Source of the DNA: CAKOSP01 sp964372145
Lineage (GTDB): Bacteria; Bacillota_I; Bacilli_A; RF39; UBA660
Assembly (NCBI GenBank): GCA_964372145.1
Contig: CAYJPM010000034.1
Coordinates: 1 to 11,258 of the forward strand
Reading direction: 5' to 3'
Length of the DNA stretch: 11,258 nt
A program made the position numbers and the translations under genes. Shown here piece by piece: positions 1 to 6,329 of this stretch. The stretch's first letter is position 1, and every line of letters starts with the position of its first letter. The notes beneath the pieces are model-generated. The model was not told the origin of the DNA, did not search any database, and saw only the letters and a list, made by a program, of their open reading frames with translations.

Positions 1-651
1 ATATATAATGATTGATCTTATTTTCTTATGTCTAAATACATAAATACCAGTATCTTTTATCTGTTTAAAATAACTAACTTTTTCATTTAATTCATCAGAA
101 TGTGTAACTTCTTTAAATCTACTAAAAATAATAAAACCAATAAATATAATTATTCCAGATATAAAAAACGGAAACTTAGGATTAATTGAAAATAAAATAG
201 TAGATATTAATGAACCTATTAATTGCGATAAGAAACCATATTGATATGCTTTACCTTTATAACTAGCATATTCTTTTTCAATTCCTTCTTTTTTTAATGT
301 ATCATAAAATAATGATTCATCAGCACCACTAATTAAAGTTGCCCCAATAGCTATCAACGCTTCAATAAATAAGTAGTAGAAAAAAGTAGTTCCAAGAGGA
401 TATAAAGATATACTTATAGAGATTATTAACAATCCTAATAATACACTTTTCTTATGACCAAACTTATCTGCAAATGCTCCAGTTGGTACTTCAAAAAAAG
501 CTACAGCTATTTTATAAAAACTTGCAATTATAAATATTTCAGTAAAAGATAAATTATTTAATAAATAAAATAAAGTAACAATTGGCGCAATCCATAATGC
601 ATTCTTACAAAATAAATAATATTTATAATTTCTTATTAATTTGTTTTCCAT
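1..651 (-). CDS. MFS transporter, probable drug efflux (C-terminal part outside window)
   Basis: Translating the minus strand from the ATG at 651-649 gives 217 open codons that run off the left edge, so only the N-terminal half of a ~400-residue, 12-helix transporter is present. Hydrophobic helices lie near residues 20-32, 37-56, 68-84, 88-108, 136-155 and 160-177. Between helices 2 and 3 is the major facilitator motif A (GAFADKFGHKKS, residues 58-69), and a GADESLFYD stretch (109-117) is typical of Firmicutes MFS exporters. The family uses the proton gradient to move small molecules across the membrane. The substrate cannot be read from sequence; drug export is inferred from the family and the leader. 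The start is set by AAAGGAG at 659-665, eight bases upstream. It has its own promoter and structured leader rather than relying on the upstream operon. Confidence 0.88.
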   Translation of the reverse strand, partial: MENKLIRNYKYYLFCKNALWIAPIVTLFYLLNNLSFTEIFIIASFYKIAVAFFEVPTGAFADKFGHKKSVLLGLLIISISISLYPLGTTFFYYLFIEALIAIGATLISGADESLFYDTLKKEGIEKEYASYKGKAYQYGFLSQLIGSLISTILFSINPKFPFFISGIIIFIGFIIFSRFKEVTHSDELNEKVSYFKQIKDTGIYVFRHKKIRSIIIY

Positions 652-780
652 ATATTTTCTCCTTTCTACAGTTATTTATGCTATAAAAAAAAGCACAAAA
701 TCACTGTTTGTGACTCCGTACTTATTACGTGTAAGAATTATTCCCGAGATAGCTAGTAAAAAAACATATATCTCCTCACT
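652..780 (-). promoter_or_regulatory. Transcribed leader with 4-codon ORF and alternative hairpins (putative attenuator)
   Basis: Between the promoter and the MFS start lies a leader of about 130 nt. Near its 5' end GAGGAG (772-777) precedes a four-codon ORF, ATG TTT TTT TAC TAG (753-767, Met-Phe-Phe-Tyr). Further down, CACAAA (707-712) can pair with TTTGTG (694-699), followed by C and eight Ts (685-692): a terminator-like hairpin. Its 3' arm can instead join a longer stem in which ACAGTGATTTTGTGC (693-707) pairs with GCATAAATAACTGT (668-681), with one mismatch and one bulge. The two folds exclude each other. An imperfect hairpin also covers about 718-750. The plan resembles ribosome-mediated attenuators of antibiotic-resistance genes such as Listeria lmo0919 and B. 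subtilis vmlR. Regulation and inducer are inferred. Confidence 0.6.
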
Positions 781-787
781 TGAAAGA

Positions 788-816
788 ATTGTATTACATT
801 TCTACTATTTTGTCAA
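788..816 (-). promoter_or_regulatory. Sigma-A promoter of the MFS gene
   Basis: On the minus strand a perfect TTGACA (811-816) and TACAAT (788-793, 5 of 6 consensus) are separated by exactly 17 bases. Transcription would start near 780-781, just before the GAGGAG of the leader ORF. The -35 box begins 16 bases beyond the stop codon of the upstream nucleotidase gene, so the transporter is a separate unit. It is the best promoter in the window. Confidence 0.85.
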
Positions 817-831
817 ATATATTATTATTAT

Positions 832-1293
832 TTAATCAATTAAAGATGAATCTTGAAATACAATAACATTTTTAAGATTGTCTTTAATATAATGTAATAT
901 TTCATTATCATCATCTATTAAAATAATTTGTTTATTAGTATTAATATTTCTTAAAAAATTTAGTTTTAAATCTTTCGATAAAATATTTGGATAAGTTTCT
1001 TTAGATAATATATTTTTATTACTATCAATAATAAAATTACAATTATCATTTAACCAATCACATTTATCTACAATATCTTTATCTTTTTTACATATGGATA
1101 ATATTTTTATCTCTACATTACTTAACTCAGATAATTTCTTAATTACATTAATATTAGTAATTACTGGTCTTTTATTTCTATAATTATATGGATTATCACA
1201 TATATCATAATCAGCTATTACTCCATCCATATCAACAAATATCATAAGTTCTTTATCTTTAAATTTATTTTTAATTAAATCTACAAAATACAT
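832..1293 (-). CDS. HAD-family 5'(3')-deoxyribonucleotidase-like phosphatase
   Basis: 153 residues. The N-terminal FVDMDGVIADYD (19-30) is HAD motif I: D21 would be the nucleophile and D23 the general acid. ILSIC (64-68) sits where motif II supplies a Ser/Thr, and IILIDDD (123-129) is the motif III/IV acidic cluster. Spacing and size fit the NT5C family, cytosolic enzymes that remove phosphate from (deoxy)nucleoside monophosphates with Mg2+; a related small phosphatase is possible. Met17 also starts a plausible HAD domain, but AAGGTG (1301-1306), eight bases upstream, supports the longer start. It is the last gene of the seven-gene operon, 14 bases after the GNAT stop. The true substrate is unknown. 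Confidence 0.78.
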   Translation of the reverse strand: MYFVDLIKNKFKDKELMIFVDMDGVIADYDICDNPYNYRNKRPVITNINVIKKLSELSNVEIKILSICKKDKDIVDKCDWLNDNCNFIIDSNKNILSKETYPNILSKDLKLNFLRNINTNKQIILIDDDNEILHYIKDNLKNVIVFQDSSLID

Positions 1294-1307
1294 ATATTAC
1301 ACCTTTC

Positions 1308-1724
1308 TTACAAATACATATTATATTTTACACTAGATGCTCTTTTAAATCCAACACTTTCATATAACTTATGCGCAGGCACTGCGCTATCTAAACATGT
1401 TAAACATAAAGATTTATATTTATTATCTTTAGCATATTTAATAACTTCATCAAATAAATCTTTTGCTATGTTTTGTTTTCTATAATTTTTTAAAACACAT
1501 ACATTAAATATTTCTAATGCAGGTTGAAATGAAAAAGTAAATAAATCTAATTTATATGCTGTAATACTACCTACTATTTTAGAATCTATTTTATATACAA
1601 ATATAATATAACCTTCATTATTATTATATTTTTCATAATATGATAAATCATTACTTCCATCAAAACATTCATCTATTAGTTCTTTATATAATTTAATATC
1701 TTCTTTTCTTAAAATTTCTATCAT
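1308..1724 (-). CDS. GNAT family N-acetyltransferase
   Basis: 138 residues with the GNAT fold: a central beta strand (EIFNVCVL, 71-78), the acetyl-CoA loop and helix (YRKQNIAKDLFDEVIKYA, 81-98), a beta strand (SLCLTCL, 105-111) and the C-terminal AHKLYESVGFKR element (117-128) common to the family. In the usual R/Q-x-x-G-x-G/A pyrophosphate loop the first glycine is replaced by Asn85 (RKQNIA), a variation that may weaken or alter CoA binding. The family transfers acetyl groups to amines of small molecules or proteins; the acceptor here is unknown. GGAGG is seven bases before ATG. It lies 17 bases after the preceding GNAT gene, but the two proteins are dissimilar enough that recent tandem duplication is unlikely. 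Confidence 0.85.
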   Translation of the reverse strand: MIEILRKEDIKLYKELIDECFDGSNDLSYYEKYNNNEGYIIFVYKIDSKIVGSITAYKLDLFTFSFQPALEIFNVCVLKNYRKQNIAKDLFDEVIKYAKDNKYKSLCLTCLDSAVPAHKLYESVGFKRASSVKYNMYL

Positions 1725-1741
1725 TATTGTCCTCCAATATT

Positions 1742-2227
1742 TTATTTGATTTTTTTCATCATTGAAATTAATCTATTATGATATCCATTATTTTTATAAA
1801 ATTTTATAGCTGAAGTATTATAAGCAAAAACATCTAATGTAATATACTCGCATTTCTTTGATATAAAATAATCTTCCATAAACTTTACTAATTGATTTCC
1901 AATTCCTCTTGAATGATAATGTTTATTAACAATTAATTCAGTAATTTCACCTTTAAGTGGACACTTATAATCATAATAATCAATTTCTTCATATTTAACA
2001 ATAGTACCAACTACAAAACCTATACACATATTATCATCAATTGCTAAAATCATTTTTCCATTATTTTTAGATATTTCTTTAAGTGTAGTTTCTAAAGCTA
2101 CTGCATCATAATTCAAAGAAATAATATTCAATTCATCATCATCTAAAGATACAATATATTCTTGTAATTCAATTATTAATTTTTTTATATCTTCATCATA
2201 CCTTTTTTCATAATTTATATATTTCAT
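1742..2227 (-). CDS. GNAT family N-acetyltransferase
   Basis: 161 residues, complete GNAT domain. The core strand GEITELIVNKHYHSRGIG (93-110) leads into a canonical acetyl-CoA loop, R107-G108-I109-G110, and helix NQLVKFMEDYF (111-121). YNTSAIKFYKNNGYH (136-150) is the typical C-terminal element with the Tyr that often acts as general acid. The N-terminal half carries a DDDE cluster (29-32) and is probably the substrate side. The acceptor is unknown. AAAGGAG followed by ATGTT spaces well to the ATG at 2227. It sits 17 bases after the P-loop kinase gene, in the same orientation, and reads as part of the same transcript. It keeps the CoA-binding Gly missing from its neighbour. Confidence 0.88.
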   Translation of the reverse strand: MKYINYEKRYDEDIKKLIIELQEYIVSLDDDELNIISLNYDAVALETTLKEISKNNGKMILAIDDNMCIGFVVGTIVKYEEIDYYDYKCPLKGEITELIVNKHYHSRGIGNQLVKFMEDYFISKKCEYITLDVFAYNTSAIKFYKNNGYHNRLISMMKKIK

Positions 2228-2244
2228 AACATCTCCTTTATGAA

Positions 2245-2736
2245 TTAATTATTCATAATTTTATCTAAAGTTTCTAAAGCTGTTAAATTACTAGTATTAA
2301 TAATATATTTATTATTATAATTTGCATCTATAAATTGTTTTAATAAAATTAGAGATCTTTCACCCATTTGACAATCAACTGGTCTTTCTTTATCTCTTTT
2401 TAAAATAATATCTTCATCTGTTAAAAGAACTTTAAATATAATTTCATATTCCTTAAAATTATTACTAATGATTTCAAAATAATTTGGTTTGATTATATAA
2501 TTAAATACTACATCATAACCATTTTCTAAATATGATTTAATTAAATAAAAACAATTATTCCAAAACAAATCTAAAGGAGCATCACTATTCCAAGGCTTAA
2601 TTCTTCCACCTACAAAGAAATTATAAATATCATCACCCTCAATCAATACTGATTTATCTAGAGACTCAGCTATAAGCTTACTTATTGTACTTTTTCCTAC
2701 TCCGGCTGGACCTGTTAAAACATATAATTTATTCAT
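2245..2736 (-). CDS. P-loop NTPase, small-molecule kinase-like (AAA_33 / chloramphenicol phosphotransferase-like)
   Basis: 163 residues. Walker A GPAGVGKST is at 9-17; IEGDDIYNF (32-40) supplies acidic residues at the substrate side, as in shikimate/gluconate/CPT-type kinases. VVFNY (76-80) ends a central strand, and RDKERPVDCQMGER (114-127) looks like an arginine-rich lid. These proteins phosphorylate small molecules with ATP in the cytosol; the substrate cannot be predicted. It starts five bases after the stop of the HAM1-like gene, and its AAGGAA ribosome binding site lies inside that gene's last codons, which suggests translational coupling. Given the neighbours, a nucleoside or nucleotide analogue is a reasonable guess, including queuosine for the Qng1-like enzyme upstream. 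An antibiotic kinase is also possible. Confidence 0.8.
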   Translation of the reverse strand: MNKLYVLTGPAGVGKSTISKLIAESLDKSVLIEGDDIYNFFVGGRIKPWNSDAPLDLFWNNCFYLIKSYLENGYDVVFNYIIKPNYFEIISNNFKEYEIIFKVLLTDEDIILKRDKERPVDCQMGERSLILLKQFIDANYNNKYIINTSNLTALETLDKIMNN

Positions 2737-2741
2737 AAATA

Positions 2742-3326
2742 CTATTCCTTATTCTTTAAATATGATACATACCAATCAGCAAAATCATATTTAGCATTAC
2801 CCCAAAACTTAGCTTCATAATCTTTATCTATTTCTCGAAGTTCACCTAATGTTTTAGTTTCTCCATCAGGTATATAAAATAAATCATTCCATCTACCTAT
2901 ATTACCTTTAGCTTCTAGAGATATTGATCCAGTCCCACCACCAGAAAATACTATAGGTTCACCTCCTGGTTCACAATAAGCAAAACAATCTTCTAATCTA
3001 GCTTTTCTATTAGTTTCATTTTTAAATAATTCTAAGAACTTTTCTACACCTATTTGTTTATCAAAATACGCATTATAAGGACCTGGAAGTCCACCTAAGG
3101 CATCAATATATAATCCTGAATCAGATTTAATACAAGGTCTACCTAGCTTTTCACATGCATATTTCACACTATAACTAACAACTTCACTGCAAGATGAAGC
3201 TTGTATTTCAATTATTTCAAAATCAGGATTAACTATATCTATATCAAATCCATACTTTTCATGAAATACATACTCTGCTTCTTCAAATTTTAATTTATTA
3301 CTTGTTAAATATACTGGTTTTTCCAT
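2742..3326 (-). CDS. RdgB/HAM1-family (inosine/xanthosine) NTP pyrophosphatase
   Basis: 194 residues, the usual family length. TSNKLKFEEAE (8-18) matches the N-terminal SxNxxKxxE phosphate-binding motif. IKSDSGLYIDALGGLPGPY (66-84) corresponds to the xDDSGLxVDALGGxPGxYSARY signature and keeps Asp69, the second of the two acidic positions, while the first is Ser68. GRWNDLFYIPDGETKTLGEL (144-163) replaces the usual GxGYDPxFxPxGxxxTxAEL, with Trp-Asn where Tyr-Asp is common. The family hydrolyses ITP, dITP and XTP to monophosphates, keeping deaminated purines out of nucleic acids. The deviations suggest a divergent branch, perhaps with another modified NTP as substrate. AAGGAG lies six bases before ATG, and the gene is 14 bases after maf. 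Confidence 0.87.
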   Translation of the reverse strand: MEKPVYLTSNKLKFEEAEYVFHEKYGFDIDIVNPDFEIIEIQASSCSEVVSYSVKYACEKLGRPCIKSDSGLYIDALGGLPGPYNAYFDKQIGVEKFLELFKNETNRKARLEDCFAYCEPGGEPIVFSGGGTGSISLEAKGNIGRWNDLFYIPDGETKTLGELREIDKDYEAKFWGNAKYDFADWYVSYLKNKE

Positions 3327-3340
3327 TTTGATCTCCTTAT

Positions 3341-3919
3341 TTAATTAAAATCATTAATACCATAACCAAACTTTTTTAATTCATTATATAGTCTAGTTAT
3401 AGGTAATCCAACAACATTGCTATAATCACCTTTTATACCAGATATAAATATAGATGCTTTTCCTTCAATTGAATATCCACTTATATCAAGTATATCATTT
3501 TCATTTTCAATATACCAATTTATTTCTTCATCAGTAATATTATTAAATATTACTTCGGTTTTTTCATAAAAAGATTTAATTTTATTATTCTTAACATCAA
3601 TAATAGTAACACCTGTATAAGCATAATTAGTCTTACCAGATAACATTTTTATAAATTTAAATGCTTCTTCATATGATTTAGGTTTTTCTAAAATTTTACC
3701 ATCAAAATATACTATAGTGTCAGCTGATATAACAATACCTTCTTCTAAAGTGTTACTAACCGCTAAAGCTTTTTGTTTTGATAAATCCATAGTATATTTA
3801 CCTGGATCTTTTTCATAAGATACTTCTTCAATATTACTAGGTTTAACAACATACTTAATATTTAAATTAGATAATATATCTTTTCTTCTTTTTGAATTAG
3901 ATGCTAAATATAATTTCAT
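3341..3919 (-). CDS. maf: Maf-family nucleoside triphosphate pyrophosphatase
   Basis: 192 residues with all Maf landmarks: SNSKRRKDIL (7-16, the SxSxRR motif), ISADTIV (64-70, Asp67 in the active site), GKILEKPKSYEEA (74-86), SGKTNYAYTGVTI (94-106), DISGYSIEGKA (145-155) and IKGDYSNVVGLPI (162-174). Maf proteins are house-cleaning enzymes that release pyrophosphate from dTTP/UTP and modified pyrimidine or other nucleotides, and they have been linked to arrest of septation. The motif set fits the dTTP/UTP (YhdE-like) group. The stop codon of the preceding queuosine-salvage gene is part of this gene's TAAGGAG ribosome binding site, so translation is probably coupled. Maf is often near shape or division genes; here it lies with nucleotide-processing genes instead. 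Confidence 0.93.
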   Translation of the reverse strand: MKLYLASNSKRRKDILSNLNIKYVVKPSNIEEVSYEKDPGKYTMDLSKQKALAVSNTLEEGIVISADTIVYFDGKILEKPKSYEEAFKFIKMLSGKTNYAYTGVTIIDVKNNKIKSFYEKTEVIFNNITDEEINWYIENENDILDISGYSIEGKASIFISGIKGDYSNVVGLPITRLYNELKKFGYGINDFN

Positions 3920-3931
3920 TTTATTCTCTCC

Positions 3932-4843
3932 TTAATATTTAGAAGTTTTAGTAAGATGATATAAATTATTTATCTTATTCTTATCTTGACCTTGTAACCA
4001 AATATAATCGTTAATATATATTCTTTCATATTTTTTATTTAATTTATTATAAATATAATCTATAACTACTAAAGTATTAGCTCTTATTTCTATTTCCATA
4101 TCGCTATCTTTTTCTAATACTGTACCACTATCTACTAAAGAAGATAATTCATTATTAAACTCTAATATATCCAAACCTCTAAGTACTTGAGGTATTTTAT
4201 AATCAGCACATCCTATTATATTAGAACAATCTATTTCTTTATTTTCTTTAATATTCATAATATGTAATATATCAGAAGTTAAAAGTTGTGCTAACTTATA
4301 AAAATACACTTCTTTATCTTTATATATAGATTCATCTTCTAAATAACTAAAATTATTAATAATATATAAAAATAAATCTTTATCTATATTTATATTAGAA
4401 ATATCATTATAAAAGTCATTATTTTCAAAATAATTATTAAGTAATTTTATATTTCTTATTCTTTTATCAATTAAAGGTATTTCATTATCTGATTTAACTA
4501 TAGTTTTAAACATATCTTCATCAACTATTTTAATACCACTTTTAAAAGTATTTACTAATGAATATAACATAGCGTATGCTCCATCATATTCTCTATCATC
4601 TATAACTACATTCCATTTAGGATTACCCCAGTAGCAAAACCCTACACTATGATAATACATTAATAATTTAATAATATCTTTAGTATCTAAATCTAATATA
4701 TTAAATGGATTAAAACTTAGATAATGTGTTGTATCAATATTAATATCCTTACAAAAATCATCTAACTTTTCATAATTTATTTTAACATAACTAGAATTAC
4801 TATTAACATATTTACTTGAATCTAATATTTTTTCTAATAACAT
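3932..4843 (-). CDS. Queuosine-5'-phosphate N-glycosidase/hydrolase homologue (queuine salvage, DUF2419/Qng1 family)
   Basis: 303 residues, close to the usual length. Recognised from FCYWGNPKW (69-77), DGAYAMLYSLVNTF (87-100), the VYFYKLAQLLTSDI block (179-192), and the family-defining ADYKIPQVLRGLDIL (213-227) followed by SSLVDSG (234-240) and EIEIRANTL (250-258). In this family (human C9orf64, yeast and bacterial relatives) the enzyme cleaves queuosine 5'-monophosphate to free queuine, which tRNA-guanine transglycosylase inserts at position 34 of GUN-anticodon tRNAs. No signal or membrane segment is seen, so it should act in the cytosol. AGGAG (4850-4854) precedes the ATG. It is the first gene of a seven-gene operon and follows, by 27 bases, the terminator of the lipoprotein gene. 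The family call is firm; substrate specificity is inferred. Confidence 0.86.
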   Translation of the reverse strand: MLLEKILDSSKYVNSNSSYVKINYEKLDDFCKDINIDTTHYLSFNPFNILDLDTKDIIKLLMYYHSVGFCYWGNPKWNVVIDDREYDGAYAMLYSLVNTFKSGIKIVDEDMFKTIVKSDNEIPLIDKRIRNIKLLNNYFENNDFYNDISNINIDKDLFLYIINNFSYLEDESIYKDKEVYFYKLAQLLTSDILHIMNIKENKEIDCSNIIGCADYKIPQVLRGLDILEFNNELSSLVDSGTVLEKDSDMEIEIRANTLVVIDYIYNKLNKKYERIYINDYIWLQGQDKNKINNLYHLTKTSKY

Positions 4844-4869
4844 AACTACTCCTAGGAATATAGTAACAT

Positions 4870-4893
4870 AAAAAAAAGAATATTTCTATTCTT
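4870..4893 (-). terminator. Rho-independent terminator overlapping lipoprotein stop codon
   Basis: On the minus strand AAGAATA (4887-4893), a GAAA tetraloop (4883-4886) and TATTCTT (4876-4882) form a 7-bp hairpin running into eight Ts (4870-4877). The 5' arm begins in the last Glu codon of the lipoprotein gene and contains most of its TAG stop. It should end the upstream transcript, but only 27 bases separate it from the next start codon and no convincing promoter fits there, so partial read-through is likely. Confidence 0.75.
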
Positions 4894-5422
4894 CATAATT
4901 ATATATACCATGTATTTTTTCTAAATCTATTTCAGATACAGTATTAAGTTTCCAAATATCATCTTCATTAACTACTTCAAATTCAAGTATATATTCAACT
5001 CTGTCAACTGCTTTTCTTAAACTATTAAGTTTATAATCCATATATAAAGAATGATCATATTCATTATTACTATTATAAAATTCATCAACATTATTTTTTA
5101 AATAATCAGCAGATTCTTTTTCTATTTTATAATAATCATATACAGTAATTTTTACTTCAACAGTAGCTTCATTTTCATCATATGTTTCATTAACAATTTC
5201 ATATGATAAATCTTGATATTGTTTCTTTAGAATACTTCTATAAATATCTTTTTGATCACTAGTTAAATCTTCTTCTTCAATTACTTTTTCCATATCTAAA
5301 AGTACTTCATATTCTAAATTAGTATAACTACTTAAATAACCTTCAACTGGAGTTGTCGCAGTACTTCCTACCATACAACCAGTTGATAATAATATAACAA
5401 ACATCATAAGTATTTTTCTCAT
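4886..5422 (-). CDS. Putative secreted lipoprotein, function unknown
   Basis: 178 residues. MRK followed by the hydrophobic ILMMFVILLSTGC ends at Cys16, a lipoprotein signal peptide with a slightly unusual lipobox (STGC; Ser rather than Leu at -3). The mature part is acidic and soluble: a first helix (38-52), SDQKDIYRSILKKQYQDLSYEI (55-76), then TVEVKITVYDYYKI (87-100) and RVEYILEFEVVNEDDIWKL (141-159), where alternating polar and hydrophobic residues suggest a beta sheet. That helix-then-sheet pattern resembles small NTF2-like or DUF4878-type extracytoplasmic domains, but I do not recognise a family. It would be anchored on the outer face of the membrane. GAGG (ribosome binding site) is well placed. 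It follows the UPF0736-like gene after 39 bases and ends in its own terminator. Confidence 0.75.
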   Translation of the reverse strand: MRKILMMFVILLSTGCMVGSTATTPVEGYLSSYTNLEYEVLLDMEKVIEEEDLTSDQKDIYRSILKKQYQDLSYEIVNETYDENEATVEVKITVYDYYKIEKESADYLKNNVDEFYNSNNEYDHSLYMDYKLNSLRKAVDRVEYILEFEVVNEDDIWKLNTVSEIDLEKIHGIYNYEE

Positions 5423-5460
5423 AAATAACCTCTATTAATATTTTTAACAAATAAAGAAAT

Positions 5461-5466
5461 ATTATA
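5461..5466 (-). promoter_or_regulatory. Possible -10 element for the lipoprotein gene
   Basis: A perfect TATAAT on the minus strand overlaps the stop codon of the UPF0736-like gene, about 38 bases before the lipoprotein start. No good -35 lies 16-18 bases upstream and TATAAT is frequent by chance at this base composition, so a separate promoter is only a possibility. Confidence 0.25.
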
Positions 5467-6091
5467 CATTTTTATAACTTAATTTAATTAAATTATATAA
5501 CTCATATATAGAATCATTTAAATCACTACTTAATAATGATTTAATATCATATAATATTTCTTTAATGTTATCATTTTCTTTTTTAAATAATTCAAAATAA
5601 AAATATTTGAGTTTAGTAATATTTTTATTATCAAATAAAATATTTAGTTCTTTTAAAATATATTCTTTAATAACTGAATCATTTCTTAAAATATTATTGT
5701 ATTTATAACTTTTAATTACATTATAATCTAAATTATATTTTTTTAAAGAATACGCTATTTCATTAATATTTAGTTCATCATCTAAATTTATTGATGAATA
5801 AAATATTGATTCGCCTTTTTCATTAAATAAAACTGAATAAGCATTATTTGAATCTGTAAATATACATGCATATTTAATTATACCTTTATTATAAATAGTT
5901 TTATTCTTAATTAATTCAATAAATTCATTATTTACTTTAAAAACACTATTAATGATTTTTAAATAAGACTTAGTATCTATTTTAAATATAGGTATTTTAC
6001 TTATCAGCTTTATTGAATCATCTTCATTCCATTCATAAAAATTATAATATTTATTTAAAAAATTTAGGTTTATTTCGTAATAAAAATTCAT
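5462..6091 (-). CDS. UPF0736 / DUF3603-like protein (YjbA-like), function unknown
   Basis: 209 residues, soluble, lysine/asparagine-rich. The N-terminal MNFYYEINLNFLNKYYNFYEW leads into DDSIKLISKIPIFKI (24-38), which matches my recollection of the Bacillus YjbA/UPF0736 pattern (short N-terminal strands, then EW-x-x-DDSIELL-x-x-(V/I)P-hydrophobic-KI). ACIFTDSNNAYSVLFNEKGE (75-94) resembles its FIVTDG...A-x-D-x-x-G block, and a FDNKNITKLKYFYFELF region near the C-terminus matches its TKNTAEVRYWYTEW. Bacillus members are about 250 residues, so this is a shorter, diverged version. No biochemical role is established. AAAGGAT lies eight bases before ATG. Its first 41 bases overlap the 3' end of the preceding membrane-protein gene, so the two are probably co-translated. 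Confidence 0.62.
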   Translation of the reverse strand: MNFYYEINLNFLNKYYNFYEWNEDDSIKLISKIPIFKIDTKSYLKIINSVFKVNNEFIELIKNKTIYNKGIIKYACIFTDSNNAYSVLFNEKGESIFYSSINLDDELNINEIAYSLKKYNLDYNVIKSYKYNNILRNDSVIKEYILKELNILFDNKNITKLKYFYFELFKKENDNIKEILYDIKSLLSSDLNDSIYELYNLIKLSYKNV

Positions 6092-6299
6092 ATTTTAATA
6101 TCCTTTCCACTACATATATTAAAAATCCTATTCCAATTATGAACATCCAGAAAAAAGGTTTTCTAATAATAAAATTAACAAAATAACTATAACTATACCC
6201 CAAAACTAAAATATTAGAATATATTACAAAGAAAAATATTCCAAAACTAACAAATGTTATCCCTAATACCAATAATAATATTATAATCATAGTCATCAC
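6051..6299 (-). CDS. Small two-helix membrane protein, function unknown
   Basis: Up to 82 residues with two transmembrane segments, about 3-27 and 46-64, joined by a Tyr/Ser/Asn-rich turn; the C-terminus (RILKYEFLLRNKPKFFK) is strongly basic, predicting a cytoplasmic tail by the positive-inside rule. I do not recognise a family. The start is uncertain: GTG at 6299, ATG at 6296 and ATG at 6290 are all possible and none has a clear ribosome binding site, so it may be poorly or leaderlessly translated. It is the first gene of the minus-strand group divergent from uppP, and its end overlaps the UPF0736-like gene by 41 bases, which supports it being real rather than a chance hydrophobic ORF. Confidence 0.55.
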   Translation of the reverse strand: MMTMIIILLLVLGITFVSFGIFFFVIYSNILVLGYSYSYFVNFIIRKPFFWMFIIGIGFLIYVVERILKYEFLLRNKPKFFK

Positions 6300-6329
6300 A
6301 TTAAATTTTATTTATTAATTACAAAAATT

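Noticed and set aside
641..835. Plus-strand ORF of 64 codons across the MFS leader
   Set aside because: It is antisense to the promoter and structured leader, has no ribosome binding site and encodes no recognisable protein; the minus-strand signals explain the region.
1308..2227. The two GNAT genes as a tandem duplication
   Set aside because: Beyond the shared fold, the lengths, the CoA loop (RKQNIA versus SRGIGN) and the N-terminal halves differ too much for a recent duplication.
4845..4875. Promoter (TGTTACTAT, extended -10-like) for the salvage operon
   Set aside because: The -10 is a poor match, there is no -35, and the start site would fall on the ribosome binding site itself.
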